Assembly (NCBI GenBank): GCA_012295275.1
Contig: CM022673.1
Location: 11,965,788-12,003,287 of the forward strand
Direction of reading: 5' to 3'
DNA length: 37,500 nucleotides
Source of the DNA: Chrysomallon squamiferum
Lineage: Eukaryota; Mollusca; Gastropoda; Neomphalida; Peltospiridae
Below, piece after piece: positions 36,686-37,500 of the stretch. The notes under the pieces were generated by a model. The model was given only the letters and a program-made list of their open reading frames with translations, was not told the DNA's origin and made no database searches. Numbering within the stretch: the stretch's first letter is position 1; each line of letters begins with the position of its first letter. Both the position numbers and the translations under genes were made by a program.

Positions 36686-37298
36686 ATGAAATTATAATAA
36701 TTGCAAGACAAGGAGGGAAATGTCAAAAAATTAAAATCCCGCCATAATATAATGTCATTACGTTTTTATCATACCAATTTTCTGATTCACGTTTATACGT
36801 TTCATAATTAAACAAAAACGCCGGAAAATAATTATTCATACAAATAAACACACAGACACTCACATTCGTACATACAGAGCCACTGACACTGAGAGACTGA
36901 CTGACAGACAGACAGACAGACAAACAGAAAGAGCGAAAGAGAAAGAAAGAAGACAAGAAAGAGAGATATCTATAGAGAGATATGGAACGAAGAAACAAGA
37001 TTAATAGAAATTTCTTTCTGTTATAACAAAAAGGAAAATATCATCACGAGATTCAACATAAATAACCGACATGAACGGGTAAAAAATGTGTCGATAAAAC
37101 CTATCCTGGTTTACCTCGTCTTTGTTTCGGCCGTACTGACTAGTGACAATATATCCAATTAGTCATCACTGCAATAAAACCGTTTCTTTGCTCTAGATTT
37201 TAAAATACGAAAAAGAAGAAAAAATGAGTAACACAAGCAAGATATAAATAGAACTAGCCGCATTCATTAAGTAAGACAAGGGTAAACTTGAATATTAA

Positions 37299-37500
37299 GC
37301 GAGTGAACAAGTAAAATAGACGAATAATTAAATATACAAAGAGATAGGCAGATATAGAGATAGAAAGATAGACAGATAGATGGACTGACAGATAGATAGA
37401 TGATAAATAGACAGATGTGGTATATTTTGTGATACTTGTCGTTAACGAGATAACTCTATGTCTGTTTGATGCAAGATACATTACTTATCGTATTTATAGT
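37299..37500 (-). other. 3' flank of a further family copy beyond the window
   Basis: AGCGAGTGA-ACAAGTAAAAT followed by GATA repeats matches 17172 onward, and GATACTTGTCGTTAACGAGA through TACATTACT matches about 18430-18500 below gene B. No exon of that copy is inside the window. Confidence 0.55.

Noticed and set aside
35500-37260. Search for further exons or genes in the right intergenic region
   Set aside because: Only simple repeats and short chance frames; none has the family splice signals or a recognisable domain.

Overview
The window looks like animal nuclear DNA: AT-rich, intron-dense and saturated with microsatellites (GA/CT, CA, TATG, GATA/GACA, AAT, TA). There are no operons, ribosome binding sites, tRNA or rRNA genes. 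The style of repeats (long GA tracts, TATG and GATA runs, decayed mariner, hAT and pogo/Tigger copies) suggests a lophotrochozoan, perhaps a cephalopod or other mollusc. That assignment is an impression only.

The main content is a tandem cluster of one small multi-exon gene family, all on the minus strand, that is easy to miss because most of its exons are 21-68 bp. I recognise no named family. Each copy has: a TATA box (TTATATAA); a 37-bp coding exon 1 (MNKASF.IALVC, the start of a signal peptide) ending in a GTAAGT donor; a 36-39-bp exon 2 that completes the hydrophobic signal; a Thr/Ser/Ala-rich mucin-like exon 3 of very variable length; a 21-bp micro-exon 4; and a 68-bp terminal coding exon 5 that encodes a moderately hydrophobic tail and a TGA stop. 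Every internal exon is symmetric, phase 1-1. Three copies appear intact: gene A (34677 down to 27688, about 942 aa), gene B (23733 to 19405, about 72 aa) and gene D (10797 to 7159, about 308 aa). Almost all of the size difference is in exon 3: 2667, 54 and 762 bp.

Two further copies, C (about 14489-12326) and E (about 2440-373), are dead. Exon 1 has lost its ATG and donor and exon 3 is frameshifted. They are nearly identical to each other, so an already broken copy was duplicated. An orphan exon 5 lies at 4305-4372. The last 200 bp of the window match the 3' flank of gene B, so another copy probably lies just beyond the right edge.

Layout (plus coordinates): 1-2600 pseudogene E; 2600-3860 its upstream region, partly inverted relative to active copies; 3860-4372 orphan 3' end; 4400-6500 simple repeats; 6500-10910 gene D; 10910-11950 D upstream; 11952-14620 pseudogene C; 14620-15790 C upstream; 16139-16693 inverted-repeat arm; 17200-17860 GATA/GACA; 18060-23855 gene B; 23860-24700 B upstream; 24718-25278 the other inverted-repeat arm; 25415-26155 Tigger-like element; 26245-34810 gene A, with a hAT element in intron 2; 34810-37500 A upstream, then the flank of the next unit.

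The inferred products are a family of secreted or surface-attached O-glycosylated mucin-like proteins built from micro-exons. The architecture resembles schistosome micro-exon genes and polymorphic mucins in logic, but no sequence homology to them is claimed.
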